From: Streptomyces sp. NRRL WC-3742
Lineage (GTDB): Bacteria; Actinomycetota; Actinomycetes; Streptomycetales; Streptomycetaceae
Length of the DNA stretch: 64,000 nucleotides
Reading direction: 5' to 3'
Assembly (NCBI RefSeq): GCF_000720635.1
Contig: NZ_JOCF01000033.1
Location: 1 to 64,000, forward strand
Of this stretch, positions 24,728 to 33,372 are shown one piece after another (position 1 is the stretch's first letter; each line of letters opens with the position of its first letter). The translations under genes and the position numbers were made by a program. Below the pieces are notes generated by a model. It was not told the origin of the DNA, did not search any database, and saw only the letters and a program-made list of their open reading frames with translations.

Positions 24728-25516
24728 TCAGTACCCCTGGGCCTGCGGCTGGTAGCCGTTGCTCTGGAACTGTCCGTGCTCGCCGTAGGGGTTGGGCCTC
24801 TGCGGCTGCATGGGGCGCACGGGAGCCATGGCCGGGCGCAGCTGCCCGCCGCCGAAGCTCTGGTCGCCGGTCGGACCCGTGAAACCGGGGCCGGCCGGGT
24901 TCTGGCCGCCGAACGCCTGCGGGGCGCCGAAGCCCTGGGGCTGGCCGCCGCCCTGCCCGTGGCCGAAACCGCTCGGGCCGCCGGCCGGCTGCGCGCCGAA
25001 GGTCTGCTGGCCGGCCTGGCCGCCGACGAAGGTGTTCTGGCCGCCGAAGCTCTGCCCGCCGCTGGGCTGAGCGCCGAACGGCTGGGGGGCGCCGTTGGCC
25101 TGGGGGAAGGCGGGGGCGGGCTGCGGCCGCTGGTACTGCTGCTGGCCGCCGTACCCGGGGACGGGCGGCTGCGGCGCGGTGGCGTAGGCGGACTGCGCGG
25201 GGATGTACGCGGTCGCGGGGCCGGAGGAGGAGGGTGCGCTGCTCGGGCCGGGGCCCAGGGCGAGGCGGGCGGGAGGCAGCGCGGGGAGGTTGCTGCCAGG
25301 GGTGTCGTACCCGGTGCCGTAGCGGTTGTCGTAGGAGCTGGGGGCGAACCCGTTCCCGTAACCGGACGACAGTGCGGGCGGCAGGGCGGCCGGCACGTTG
25401 ATGGGTGCGATCTGGGGGACGCCGCGCTCAGCCACGAGGCTGTCGTAGATCGGCGTGCCGGAGGAGAAGGACGGAGGGGGGTAGCCGACTCCGTCGTAGG
25501 AGCGGGGCGAGGTCAT
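24728..25516 (-). CDS. DUF6643 family low-complexity protein
   Basis: A 262-residue protein. The N-terminus MTSPRSYDGVGYPPPSFSSG, followed by TPIYDSLVAERGVPQIAPINVP, is the conserved part of DUF6643 proteins in Streptomyces. The remainder (about 90-262) is rich in Gly, Pro, Gln and Phe with repeated QPFGAQPSGGQSFGGQ-like segments, probably disordered and able to self-associate. No signal peptide or membrane segment is seen, so it is likely cytoplasmic. Function is unknown. ATG at 25516 is chosen over an upstream in-frame start because homology starts there. Confidence 0.8.
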   Translation of the reverse strand: MTSPRSYDGVGYPPPSFSSGTPIYDSLVAERGVPQIAPINVPAALPPALSSGYGNGFAPSSYDNRYGTGYDTPGSNLPALPPARLALGPGPSSAPSSSGPATAYIPAQSAYATAPQPPVPGYGGQQQYQRPQPAPAFPQANGAPQPFGAQPSGGQSFGGQNTFVGGQAGQQTFGAQPAGGPSGFGHGQGGGQPQGFGAPQAFGGQNPAGPGFTGPTGDQSFGGGQLRPAMAPVRPMQPQRPNPYGEHGQFQSNGYQPQAQGY

Positions 25517-25782
25517 GGGGCATACGGTAAGCCCACAATGCGCCTGCTGAGGAGAGCGGGAGGGGGAGCAGTTCGAGTGTTTACACAGTCTTCGCTCGCA
25601 CAAAGGTTTCGAAAGTGGGAAGAACGGACAAACCGGCGATTGGTTCCGGACAACTCCGGTGCTCCGTCAGTGATCGAACAGCGTCCGAACCCCACCGGTG
25701 GTAGCCCTTGCGGTGACCGGCCGGTAGCCGTTCGGGGGCCCGCCGGAGAAACTTTTGCGGACGGGGCGTGCGCCGGCGCCTT

Positions 25783-25814
25783 CGAGCCCCCGCCGACCTC
25801 GCGACGGGGGCTCG
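25783..25814. terminator. Hairpin in the 386-bp gap downstream of mscL
   Basis: Arms CGAGCCCCCG (25783-25792) and CGGGGGCTCG (25805-25814) flank a 12-base loop. It is downstream of mscL on the minus strand. The rest of 25517-25902, partly of lower GC content (25560-25660), should hold the DUF6643 promoter; no further gene is seen. Confidence 0.6.
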
Positions 25815-25902
25815 TGAATGTTTCGGGGATAAGGCCCCCGTCAGCGCGCGCCGGGGTCTCGCCTCCGCTCGCCGGGGGTCTCCGAGGCCCCCTTCGGCGG
25901 CG

Positions 25903-26352
25903 TCAGCCGGCCTGCAGCGCCTGGGTCTGCGCGGGCAGGCCCGGCCGGGCGGTGAGCTCCGTGGTGCAGAAGGAGCAGCGGCTGGCCGCGGCCGGAATCG
26001 AACTGAGGCACTCCGGGCACTCGGTCTTGGCGGCCGGGGCCGGCTTGTCCCGGTCCAGGCGCGCCTGCAGCCTGGTGACCGGCACGACCACGGCGAAGTA
26101 GATCACCGCGGCGACCAGCACGAAGCTGATCAGCGCGTTGACGAAGACTCCGTACGGGAAGGGGGTGCCCGCCACGTCGAAGGTCTTCTGCGAGAAGTCG
26201 CCGACGGCCCCGGAGGCGACGCCGATGAGCGGGGTGAGGAAGGCAGTGACGAACCCGGTGACGACGGCGGTGAAGGCCGCGCCGATCACAATGCCGACCG
26301 CGAGGTCCACCACGTTTCCGCGCAGCAGGAAGCTGCGGAATCCCTTGAACAC
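25903..26352 (-). CDS. mscL: Large-conductance mechanosensitive channel with C-terminal zinc ribbon
   Basis: A 149-residue MscL. The hallmark FKGFRSFLLRGNVVDLAVGIVIGAAF forms the pore-lining first helix, the periplasmic loop follows (about 45-70), and the second helix is VNALISFVLVAAVIYFAVVVP. The channel releases solutes on osmotic downshock. GTG at 26352 is chosen: GGAG lies 7 bases upstream and translation starts exactly at the family N-terminus, whereas an upstream ATG at 26421 would add a proline run. The C-terminal cytoplasmic tail carries CPEC and CSFC pairs that form a zinc-ribbon-like knuckle instead of the usual helix bundle. Confidence 0.92.
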   Translation of the reverse strand: MFKGFRSFLLRGNVVDLAVGIVIGAAFTAVVTGFVTAFLTPLIGVASGAVGDFSQKTFDVAGTPFPYGVFVNALISFVLVAAVIYFAVVVPVTRLQARLDRDKPAPAAKTECPECLSSIPAAASRCSFCTTELTARPGLPAQTQALQAG

Positions 26353-26772
26353 CAGGTGACTCCAATATCCGTACGGGGGAGGGGGAGGCGGGGCGGCCTG
26401 ACGTGCGCCCCGGCCGGACATCCTGCCGAGGCGGCGGGGCCGAGGTCCAACCGCGTTCACCCGATCCGCGTAACCCCTTCCACGCCGGCGCGCCCCGGGC
26501 CGCTCCCCGCCCGGGCCCTTTGCGTACGGGCGTATCAGCACCCGCCCGCCCCGGTAACTCGTCGGTGTGAGCCGGTACTTGACGCGGCGCACTCAGACGC
26601 CGCCGGAGGCGCCCGGGCGCGGCGAGGGGCGAAAGGGGGCGCGCGGAGGTCGCAACCGGCGCACGACGGCGGCCGGTCGGCGCACGTCTGGTGTACGAAC
26701 GCTGGCGACCGGGCCACCACCAGGTTGCGCGAAGGGGATGTAACGCGCGTTGACCTGTGCCAAGGTCTCTCC
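26353..26772. other. Divergent intergenic region, no gene seen
   Basis: These 420 bp separate the divergent mscL and glycosyltransferase starts. No open frame with actinomycete codon pattern is found. A weak AAGG site precedes the glycosyltransferase ATG. Promoters for both genes should lie here but no strong -35/-10 pair stands out. Confidence 0.6.
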
Positions 26773-27993
26773 ATGCCCGACCATACGGCGGCCGATCCGG
26801 CCGGAACCCGCCCTCGCGTGCTGCATCTGATCAGTGACCAACGCCGCGCCGGCGCCCAGAACTTCGCCCGTGACCTCCACCGGGAACTGCGCCGCCGCGG
26901 ACAGGCTTCCGCGCTGTGCGCCCTCGCACCGCAACCCGCCGGCCGGCCCGCCGTCGAGACCCACCGCGGCCGCCGCACCGACCTCTCCGCGGACCGCGCC
27001 TGCGACCCCTCACCCGAGGCATCACCCGACCGGGAGGAGGAGCCCGCCGCCACCCTGCGCGCCGCCGTGCTCGGCGCGGGCCGCCTGCGCCCCGGCACCC
27101 TGCGCGCCCTGCGCTCCGCCGCCCGGTCCGCCGACGTCGTCCTCGCCCACGGCTCCGACACCCTCGCCGCCTGCGCCCTCGCCCTGGCCGGAACCCGCAC
27201 CCCCTTCGTCTACGTCAGCGTCGGCCACCCCCGCTACTGGACGGCCACCCGCCTGCGCCGCGCCCGCGGCGGCACCCTGATGCACCGCGCCGCCGCCGTC
27301 ACCACCCTCACCGACGAGGCCCGCACCGTCCTCGAGGAGCAGTTCCACCTGCCCGACGGCAAGGTGCACGTCATCCCCAACTCCCGCGCCGCCGAGAGCT
27401 ATCCGCCCGCCGACAGCCGCGACGACCGCCGCGCCGCCCGCCACGCGCTGGGCCTGCCCGCCGACGTCCTCCTGGTCGCCTGGATCGGCGCCATCGCCCC
27501 AGAGAAGCGGCTCGACCTCGCCCTCGACGTGCTCGACCGCCTGCCCGACGTACGCCTCGCCGTCGCCGGGGACGGCCCGCTGCGCGACGTCCTCGCCCGC
27601 CACCCCGCCGCCGCCCGCGCCCACTTCCTCGGCGCCCTGCCCGACCCGGCCCCGCTCTACCGCGCCGCGGACGCGCTGCTGCTCACCAGCGACAGCGAGG
27701 GCGTGCCCGGCGCGCTGATCGAGGCCGCGCTCGCCGGCGTACCCGCCGTGGCCACCGACGTCGGCTGGGTCCGCGAGGTCGTCCGGGACGGCGCCACCGG
27801 AGCGCTCGTCGCCCCCGGGGACCCGCTCGCCCTCGCCGAGGCACTCGGCAAGGTGCTCGCCTGCAACCGCGCGGGCCTCGGCGCGGCCGCCCGGGCGCAC
27901 GCGCTGGAGCACTTCGAGCTCGGCGCCGTGGTGGACGACTGGCAGCGGCTCGTCACCGAGGTGTGGGTGGACAGCACGACCCCGCGAAGCTGA
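26773..27993 (+). CDS. Glycosyltransferase family 4
   Basis: A 406-residue GT-B enzyme. N-terminal domain starts RVLHLISDQRRAGAQNFARD, a donor/acceptor glycine loop. The C-terminal domain has WIGAIAPEKRLDLALDVL, VAGDGPLRDVL, FLGALPDPAPLYRAADALLL and SDSEGVPGALIEAALAGVP, the E-x7-E motif that binds the nucleotide sugar. It lacks a membrane helix, so it works in the cytoplasm, most likely on a lipid-linked or secondary-metabolite acceptor. A region of about 90-100 residues near the start is arginine/proline-rich and atypical. Neighbouring GT2 and DsbA-like genes suggest a cell-envelope theme, but no full pathway is present. Confidence 0.85.
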   Translation: MPDHTAADPAGTRPRVLHLISDQRRAGAQNFARDLHRELRRRGQASALCALAPQPAGRPAVETHRGRRTDLSADRACDPSPEASPDREEEPAATLRAAVLGAGRLRPGTLRALRSAARSADVVLAHGSDTLAACALALAGTRTPFVYVSVGHPRYWTATRLRRARGGTLMHRAAAVTTLTDEARTVLEEQFHLPDGKVHVIPNSRAAESYPPADSRDDRRAARHALGLPADVLLVAWIGAIAPEKRLDLALDVLDRLPDVRLAVAGDGPLRDVLARHPAAARAHFLGALPDPAPLYRAADALLLTSDSEGVPGALIEAALAGVPAVATDVGWVREVVRDGATGALVAPGDPLALAEALGKVLACNRAGLGAAARAHALEHFELGAVVDDWQRLVTEVWVDSTTPRS

Positions 27994-28103
27994 GCCCCGA
28001 ACCCCGGCCCCGCCGCCGGGGCTTGGGCCGATCGGGCGAAACCGGGCCCGGCCGCACCGCACCGACTCGCCGGTAACGGGTCGTCACCAGCACACTGCCC
28101 GGT

Positions 28104-28775
28104 GTGAACTCGAAGCTGCTGCGCTCCGCCGCCCTGCTCGCCCTCGCCGCCGGGATCGCCGCGTCCCCCGTCCAGGCCGGCGCGGCGACCCACCAAGCCC
28201 CCGCCGAGGGAACCCAGTACGTCAAACTCGACCAGCCCCAGCCGGTGCACGAGAGCACCCGCACCGAGGCCCTCGAGTTCTTCTGGTACGACTGCAGCCA
28301 CTCCCAGCAGCTCGAACAGCCCCTCCAGGGCTGGGCGGAGAAGCACCGCGCCGACGTCGCGCTGCGCCGCGTCCCCGCCATCTGGCAGGGCAGCCCGGAC
28401 GAGAACACCCAGCGCGCCCACGCCCGGCTCTTCTACACCCTCGACCGCCTCGGCCTGGTCGAACGGCTGCAGTCCTCCGCCTTCCGCTCCATCCACACCG
28501 ACCGCGCCGACCTCACCACCGAGACCGCCGCCACCGACTGGGCCGTACGCCACGGCGTCGACGCCCAGAGCTTCCGAGCCGCCTACCGCTCGGCCGACGT
28601 ACAGCGCCAGATCGACCAGGCCGCCGCCGAGTTCGTGCGCTACGGGATCAACGAGCTGCCCACCGTGGTCATCCAGGGCGAGTACCGCACCTCGCCGACC
28701 AAGGCCGGCGGCGTCGACGCGATGCCCGAGGTGCTCGACTACCTCGTCCAGCAGGAGCAACTGCGCACCCACTGA
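28104..28775 (+). CDS. Exported DsbA-like thioredoxin-fold protein with CSHS active site
   Basis: A 223-residue protein with a signal peptide (LLRSAALLALAAGIAASPVQAGA). The domain follows DsbA: ALEFFWYDCSHSQQLEQPL replaces the expected FFWYxCPHC, the helical insert is present, and INELPTVVI provides the cis-proline loop. The first cysteine is kept but the second is serine, so it cannot cycle as a dithiol oxidase. It may act as a monothiol isomerase, a mixed-disulfide carrier or a binding protein. GTG at 28104 starts the signal peptide. It is convergent with the GT2 gene only 7 bp away. Confidence 0.82.
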   Translation: MNSKLLRSAALLALAAGIAASPVQAGAATHQAPAEGTQYVKLDQPQPVHESTRTEALEFFWYDCSHSQQLEQPLQGWAEKHRADVALRRVPAIWQGSPDENTQRAHARLFYTLDRLGLVERLQSSAFRSIHTDRADLTTETAATDWAVRHGVDAQSFRAAYRSADVQRQIDQAAAEFVRYGINELPTVVIQGEYRTSPTKAGGVDAMPEVLDYLVQQEQLRTH

Positions 28776-28782
28776 CGCCCGT

Positions 28783-29949
28783 TCAGCCGTCCTGCGAACG
28801 CGAGGGCGCCGGATACGTGCGCCCCTTCCACGCCGCGCCCCGGCCGCGCCAGTGCTGCACCGCCGAGTCCACCGTCATCAGCAGGTACAACCCGGCGGTG
28901 AACGGCAGCAGCAGCGCGGCCGGCGCCGGCCGCCCGTAGTACCGCACCATCGGCACGAACGTCCCCGCCATCAGCGCCCACGCCGCCCCGCCCGCCGCCG
29001 CCACCGCCCAGGACCCCGCCGCCGCACCGGCCACCACCGCCACCGGCGGCACCAGGTACACCAGTGCCAGCCCCGCCACCGTCCCCAGCAACAGCGGCGG
29101 CGAGTGCCGCAGTTGGGCGTACGCGCTGCGCGACACCATCCGCCACAACTGCTCCAGCCGCGGGTACGGGCGGACGCTGTCCACCTGCTCCGCCAGGCCC
29201 AGCCACGTCCGCCCGCCCGAGGACTTCACCGCCCGGGCCAGCGACACGTCGTCGATCACCGCCCCCCTGATCGCCGCCACCCCGCCCGCCCGCTCCAGCG
29301 CCTCCCGCCGCACCAGCGAACAGCCGCCCGCCGCGGCCGCCGTCCGCGCGCCGGGCCGGTTGCTGCGCCGGAACGGGTACAGCTGCGCGAAGAAGTACAC
29401 GAAGGCCGGCACGATCAGCCGCTCCCAGGCCGTCTCCACCCGCAGCCGCGCCATCTGCGAGACCAGGTCCAGGCCGTTCGACTCGGCCGCGGCCACCAGG
29501 TCGGCCAGCGAGTCCGGGCCGTGGGCGATGTCCGCGTCCGTCAGCAGCAGGTACTCCGCCTCCGGCCCGGCCAGCTCCACCCCGTGGCGCAGCGCCCACA
29601 GCTTGCCCGTCCAGCCCGGCGGCAGCGGGGGAGGAGTGGTGACCGTCACGTCCAGCCCGCCGACCGTGCGCAGCTCGGCCGCCAGCGCGCCCGTCCCGTC
29701 CGAACTGTGGTCGTCCACCAGGATCACCCGCGCCCGCCCCGGATACCGCTGCGCGAGCAGCGAGGGCAGGCTCGAGGGCAGCACCGCCGCCTCGTCCCGC
29801 GCCGGCACCACGATCGCCGCCGCAGGCCAGCGCGCGGGCGGGCGGCGCGGCGGCAGCCGGACGTCGGTGCGCCAGAACAGACCGTGGCAGCACGCCAGCC
29901 AGAGCCAGATCAGCAGGGACGATGCGGCGATCCACAGCAGGACGGTCAC
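28783..29949 (-). CDS. Membrane glycosyltransferase family 2, HpnB-like
   Basis: A 388-residue GT2 enzyme with an N-terminal membrane helix, a GT-A catalytic domain and C-terminal helices. Motifs: IVVPARDEAAVLP, ILVDDHSSDGT (nucleotide-sugar binding), LLTDADIAHG (DxD metal site), VSQMARLRVETAWERL, and IDDVSLARAVKSSGG with a QLWRMVSRSAYAQLR (Q/R)xxRW-like segment. It resembles HpnB, the hopene-associated glycosyltransferase, but no squalene-hopene cyclase genes are nearby, so the acceptor is uncertain. GTG at 29949 is chosen; an alternative lies six codons upstream. It is 57 bp from the divergent racemase gene. Confidence 0.8.
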   Translation of the reverse strand: MTVLLWIAASSLLIWLWLACCHGLFWRTDVRLPPRRPPARWPAAAIVVPARDEAAVLPSSLPSLLAQRYPGRARVILVDDHSSDGTGALAAELRTVGGLDVTVTTPPPLPPGWTGKLWALRHGVELAGPEAEYLLLTDADIAHGPDSLADLVAAAESNGLDLVSQMARLRVETAWERLIVPAFVYFFAQLYPFRRSNRPGARTAAAAGGCSLVRREALERAGGVAAIRGAVIDDVSLARAVKSSGGRTWLGLAEQVDSVRPYPRLEQLWRMVSRSAYAQLRHSPPLLLGTVAGLALVYLVPPVAVVAGAAAGSWAVAAAGGAAWALMAGTFVPMVRYYGRPAPAALLLPFTAGLYLLMTVDSAVQHWRGRGAAWKGRTYPAPSRSQDG

Positions 29950-30006
29950 CCTGGCAGTCTGCCGCACAACCGGCCCCGAAGGGCGGATCGACTAGAGTCT
30001 TGACCC

Positions 30007-30780
30007 GTGAAGATCGCACTGATGGACTCCGGAATCGGCCTCCTGGCCGCCGCCGCCGCCCTTCGGAAGCTGCGCCCGGACGCCGATCTGGTGCTGTCCT
30101 CCGACCCGGCCTCGATGCCCTGGGGACCGCGCACCGCCGAGGAGATCACCGAGCTCGCCCTCGGCTGCGCCCGGGCCGCCGCCGCCGAGCGGCCGGACGC
30201 CCTGATCGTCGCCTGCAACACGGCCTCCGTCCACGCGCTGGACGCGCTGCGCGCCGAGCTGGAGCCCCGGATCCCCGTGATCGGCACCGTCCCGGCGATC
30301 AAGCCCGCATCCGCGCGCGGCGGCCGGGTCGCCATCTGGGCGACCCCGGCCACCACCGGCAGCGCCTACCAGCGGGGCCTGATCCGGGAGTTCGGCGGCG
30401 CGGCCGAGGTCACCGAGGTCGCCTGCCCGGGCCTGGCCGACGCGATCGAGCACGGGGACGAGGAGGCGATCACCGCCGCCGTCGCCGACGCCGCCTCCCG
30501 CACGCCCGCCGGCACGGACGAGCTGGTGCTCGGCTGCACCCACTACGAGCTGGTGGACGACCGCATCCGCGAGGCCCTCGCCTCCGTCGTCTCCCCGGCC
30601 GTCACCTACCACGGCTCCGCCGAGGCCGTCGCAGCCCAGGCGCTGCGCCGCGCGGCCGCCCCCGGCGGGCCCGGCACCGGCACCCTCACCGTCCTGCACG
30701 CCGGCGCCCCCACCGCCCTCCCGGCCGCCGCCGCCCTCTACCCGCAGGGCCGTACCCTCACGGCGGCCCTCACCGGCTGA
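30007..30780 (+). CDS. Aspartate/glutamate racemase family protein
   Basis: A 257-residue cofactor-independent racemase. The N-terminal MKIALMDSGIGLL matches the MurI start DSGxGGL with Leu in place of the second Gly; both catalytic cysteines are present, Cys70 in VACNTASVHAL and Cys177 in LGCTHYELV. It could interconvert L- and D-glutamate for peptidoglycan, or serve as a secondary amino-acid racemase, because streptomycetes usually carry the main murI elsewhere. It stands alone with a strong terminator downstream. Confidence 0.83.
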   Translation: MKIALMDSGIGLLAAAAALRKLRPDADLVLSSDPASMPWGPRTAEEITELALGCARAAAAERPDALIVACNTASVHALDALRAELEPRIPVIGTVPAIKPASARGGRVAIWATPATTGSAYQRGLIREFGGAAEVTEVACPGLADAIEHGDEEAITAAVADAASRTPAGTDELVLGCTHYELVDDRIREALASVVSPAVTYHGSAEAVAAQALRRAAAPGGPGTGTLTVLHAGAPTALPAAAALYPQGRTLTAALTG

Positions 30781-30815
30781 GGCGAAGGGCGCCGCGAAGG
30801 GCGCCGCGAAGCACG

Positions 30816-30854
30816 GATGCGCGGGAAGCCGGCCCGGTCGGCTTCCCGCGCATC
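30816..30854. terminator. 15-bp hairpin between racemase and deacetylase genes
   Basis: Arms 30816-30830 and 30840-30854 are perfectly complementary with a 9-base loop. It lies between convergent genes and can terminate both. It is preceded by a short duplication of GCGAAGGGCGCC and followed by repeated GCGTTCTC. Confidence 0.8.
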
Positions 30855-30920
30855 GTGCGTTCTCGGACGTGCGTTCTCAGGGGCGCGATGTGAGAAGCGC
30901 GTTCTCAGCGACGCGCGCCC

Positions 30921-32012
30921 TCAGGCCACGGCCTGGCCGCGCCAGCGGCGGTAGGCGGGCTCGAGGCCCGACAGGATGGTGTCGAAGCGGCGGGTGGTGG
31001 TCGCCGAGTCGACCTGGAGGCGGCTGATCTGCAGGGGGTTGGACGGCAGTCGCGGGCCGAGGCGGTGGTCGGAGAGGAACCCGAGGCGGTACCCGAGCTC
31101 CTGCAAAACGGTTTCAGCACGTGGATCATGACCCCCGTCGGGGTACGCGAACGCCGTGGGCGGCTCACCCAGCCAGCGGGTGAGCGCCTCGTGCGCGCCC
31201 GTGATCTCCGCGCGCACCGTCGCGTCATCGCACCGGCCCAGGCACGGGTGCCCCTGGGTGTGGTTGCCGATGGCGACGCCGCCGGCCCGCAGGGCCAGCA
31301 GGTCCTCCGGGGTGAGCTGCTCCTGGCCCGGCGGCCGCCGGTCGGCGCTCACCCGCAGCTCGTGCAGGCTGCGCCGCCGGTCCGGGTCGGGCATGGCCTT
31401 GAGCCGGGGGAGCAGCTGGGAGGGGTGGCCGCAGTCCAGCGAGCGGGCCCGGCCCCCGTGGCGGGCGAGGAAGTCGGCCTCGTGCCACCAGAACGGGCGC
31501 TCGGTGCCGATGAGTTCGGAGATGACGAAGGCGGTGGCCGGGATCCCCCGGGCGTCGAGTTCGGGCAGGGCGTGGGTGAGGACGCTCCGGTCGGCGTCGT
31601 CGAAGGTGACCAGCACGCTGCGCGGGGGCAGCGGGCGGCGTTCGGTGACCGCCTGGAGCACGGCGCCGAGCGAGACCGGGGTGGCCAGTCTGCGCAGGCG
31701 GTCGAGCTGGGCGCCGAACGTCCGGTGGTCGGTCACCCCGTGGTAGGCGAGCACGGCGAGGCGCTGGGCGGCCCGGGCCCGGAAGAGCGGCTGGACGGGG
31801 GCGAACCGCAGCCATTCGCCCCGTGCGTCCTGCTGGTCCGCCGACTCGGACGGGAGCCCGGTCGTCGCGTTCGAGGCGGCGCCCGCGTGGTGACCGCCCC
31901 CGTGGCGGTCGGCCTCGCAGGCGCCCGGCGCCGGGGGCGGCAGCGCGCGGAGCTGGGACGGGGGCCCGGTCGGGGCACGGGAGATCGACGTCGTGGACTG
32001 GGACTGCGGCAC
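30921..32012 (-). CDS. Polysaccharide deacetylase (NodB homology, carbohydrate esterase 4)
   Basis: A 363-residue protein. After a disordered 65-residue N-terminus the NodB domain begins with RLAVLAYHGV; VLVTFDDADRSV supplies the catalytic base and metal Asp, IGNHTQGHPCLG supplies the metal histidines, and FAYPDGGHDPRAETVLQELGY is the late motif. Substrates in the family are peptidoglycan GlcNAc, chitin or acetylxylan. No clear signal peptide or membrane anchor is seen, so location is uncertain. GTG 32012 follows GAGGGGGAACC; the upstream frame does not look coding. Confidence 0.85.
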   Translation of the reverse strand: MPQSQSTTSISRAPTGPPSQLRALPPPAPGACEADRHGGGHHAGAASNATTGLPSESADQQDARGEWLRFAPVQPLFRARAAQRLAVLAYHGVTDHRTFGAQLDRLRRLATPVSLGAVLQAVTERRPLPPRSVLVTFDDADRSVLTHALPELDARGIPATAFVISELIGTERPFWWHEADFLARHGGRARSLDCGHPSQLLPRLKAMPDPDRRRSLHELRVSADRRPPGQEQLTPEDLLALRAGGVAIGNHTQGHPCLGRCDDATVRAEITGAHEALTRWLGEPPTAFAYPDGGHDPRAETVLQELGYRLGFLSDHRLGPRLPSNPLQISRLQVDSATTTRRFDTILSGLEPAYRRWRGQAVA

Positions 32013-32352
32013 GGTTCCCCCTCGGTCGCCGAGCGGCGTGGCGGTACCGCCGGGGGGCGGAGCCCGTCCCCCGGCCCCAGGGCGCGGCGGTTCCGCCCCC
32101 TGGGAATTCCGGTTCGCGGTGGGGGTGTACAGGGGGGTGCACAACCGTCCCGCGAGCGGCTCCCGGATCACTCGATGCCCATGAGACCGCTGCACCGCAT
32201 GGATGGTTGTACCGGGGGGATGGGGATTTTCCGTGGACTGATTGTGGAGCTGGAAAGCGACCGGCCGTGCCGTTCGGGGTGGTCGCGCAGGGTGGCCGGT
32301 TCCCTACGTTCCGCGGGCTGCCTTCGCCGCCCGCCCGGGGTACCTTGGGCTC
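32013..32352. other. Divergent intergenic region, no gene seen
   Basis: These 340 bp separate the deacetylase (minus) and a small membrane protein (plus). No ORF with credible codon use is found. Related short blocks GTGTACAGG, GTGCACAAC and GGTTGTACC at 32127-32217 might be regulatory half-sites, but the pattern is weak. Confidence 0.45.
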
Positions 32353-32625
32353 ATGGCAGATGCGGACCGTGATCCCCTCCACCTGCACGGCGCGACCCGG
32401 CTGGCGCGCGCCTGCAGCGGTGGAGCGCTGGTCACGCACCAGATTCCCCTGGCCCTGGCCGGGCTGGCCTGCCTGGCGCTGGGCATCGTCGTGGCCGTGA
32501 TCGTTCCGGACAGTGACGGTCCGGCCTGGGCGATGGCGGTGGCCGGATGCCTGGCCGCCGGCGTCCTGCTGCTCGGACGGATCGCCTTCGGCGTGCTGCG
32601 CGACCGCCGCCGCGCGGCGCTCTGA
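32353..32625 (+). CDS. Small membrane protein, two helices
   Basis: A 90-residue hypothetical protein. Two hydrophobic stretches are visible, IPLALAGLACLALGIVVAVI (about 31-50) and AWAMAVAGCLAAGVLLLGRI (about 57-77), joined by a short DSDG loop and ending in a basic tail RDRRRAAL. That suggests an inner-membrane hairpin. No known domain is recognised. It starts at ATG 32353 with no strong ribosome site and precedes the Nudix gene by 212 bp. Confidence 0.65.
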   Translation: MADADRDPLHLHGATRLARACSGGALVTHQIPLALAGLACLALGIVVAVIVPDSDGPAWAMAVAGCLAAGVLLLGRIAFGVLRDRRRAAL

Positions 32626-32837
32626 CGGGCTCGGAGGCACCCGGATGGGGTGCGATCCGGCTTGATCGAAGTCGGTACGGCAACGATCGAATTCAGTCAC
32701 CGCGACCGAATTCCCCACCATCTCGCAATACTCTTCGCTCTTTTTTCACCAATTCCCGGCATCGGCTTCATCTTCCCGCTCCCGTGAATGCGCGTGAGCC
32801 CCCTGGCGCATCCCTGACACGCCCTAAGCTGCCGCCC

Positions 32838-33326
32838 ATGGCCATCCCTGACTTCCTCGCCGAACTCCGTGCCGTCGTCGGCCACCGCCCCCTCTGGCTG
32901 AGCGCAGTCGTCGCCGTCGTCCGGGACGACGACGGCCGGGTGCTGCTCGCCCGCCGCTCCGACGACGGGCGCTGGGCGTCGGTCGGCGGCATCCTCGACC
33001 CCGGCGAGCAGCCGGCCGACGGCGTGGTGCGCGAGTGCCTGGAGGAGACGGGCGTGGAGGTCGTGCCCGAGCTGCTCGCCTCGGCGAGCGTCACGCCCGA
33101 GGTGACGTACCCGAACGGCGACGTGACGCAGTACCTGGTGCTGACCTTCCGCTGCCGGGCCGTCGGCGGCGAGGCCCGGGTGAACGACGACGAGTCCCTG
33201 GAGGTCGGCTGGTTCCCGCTGGACGGGCTGCCGCCGATGATCGAGGCCGAGCACCAGCGGCTGCGCGACGCCCTGGAGTCCACCGGCCCGGCCTTCTTCA
33301 CCCTGGACGGCGCCCGGCGGCCCTGA
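32838..33326 (+). CDS. Nudix hydrolase
   Basis: A 162-residue protein with a complete Nudix box, GGILDPGEQPADGVVRECLE then ETGV, preceded by a strand VVAVVRDDDGRVLLARRSDDGRW. It should hydrolyse a nucleoside diphosphate linked to another group. The N-terminus MAIPDFLAELRAVVGHRPLWLS is typical for actinobacterial members acting on ADP-ribose-like or NADH-type substrates; the exact substrate is not evident. The upstream 210 bp include a low-GC patch (32690-32760) suitable for a promoter. It is convergent with dhaM. Confidence 0.87.
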   Translation: MAIPDFLAELRAVVGHRPLWLSAVVAVVRDDDGRVLLARRSDDGRWASVGGILDPGEQPADGVVRECLEETGVEVVPELLASASVTPEVTYPNGDVTQYLVLTFRCRAVGGEARVNDDESLEVGWFPLDGLPPMIEAEHQRLRDALESTGPAFFTLDGARRP

Positions 33327-33372
33327 GCGCGCCCCGGCCGACCCCCGCCCGGCGTGAGCCGAAAGACACGGC

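Noticed and set aside
28783..29949. Hopanoid biosynthesis locus
   Set aside because: The GT2 resembles HpnB, yet squalene synthase-like, cyclase or HpnH genes are absent from the neighbourhood.
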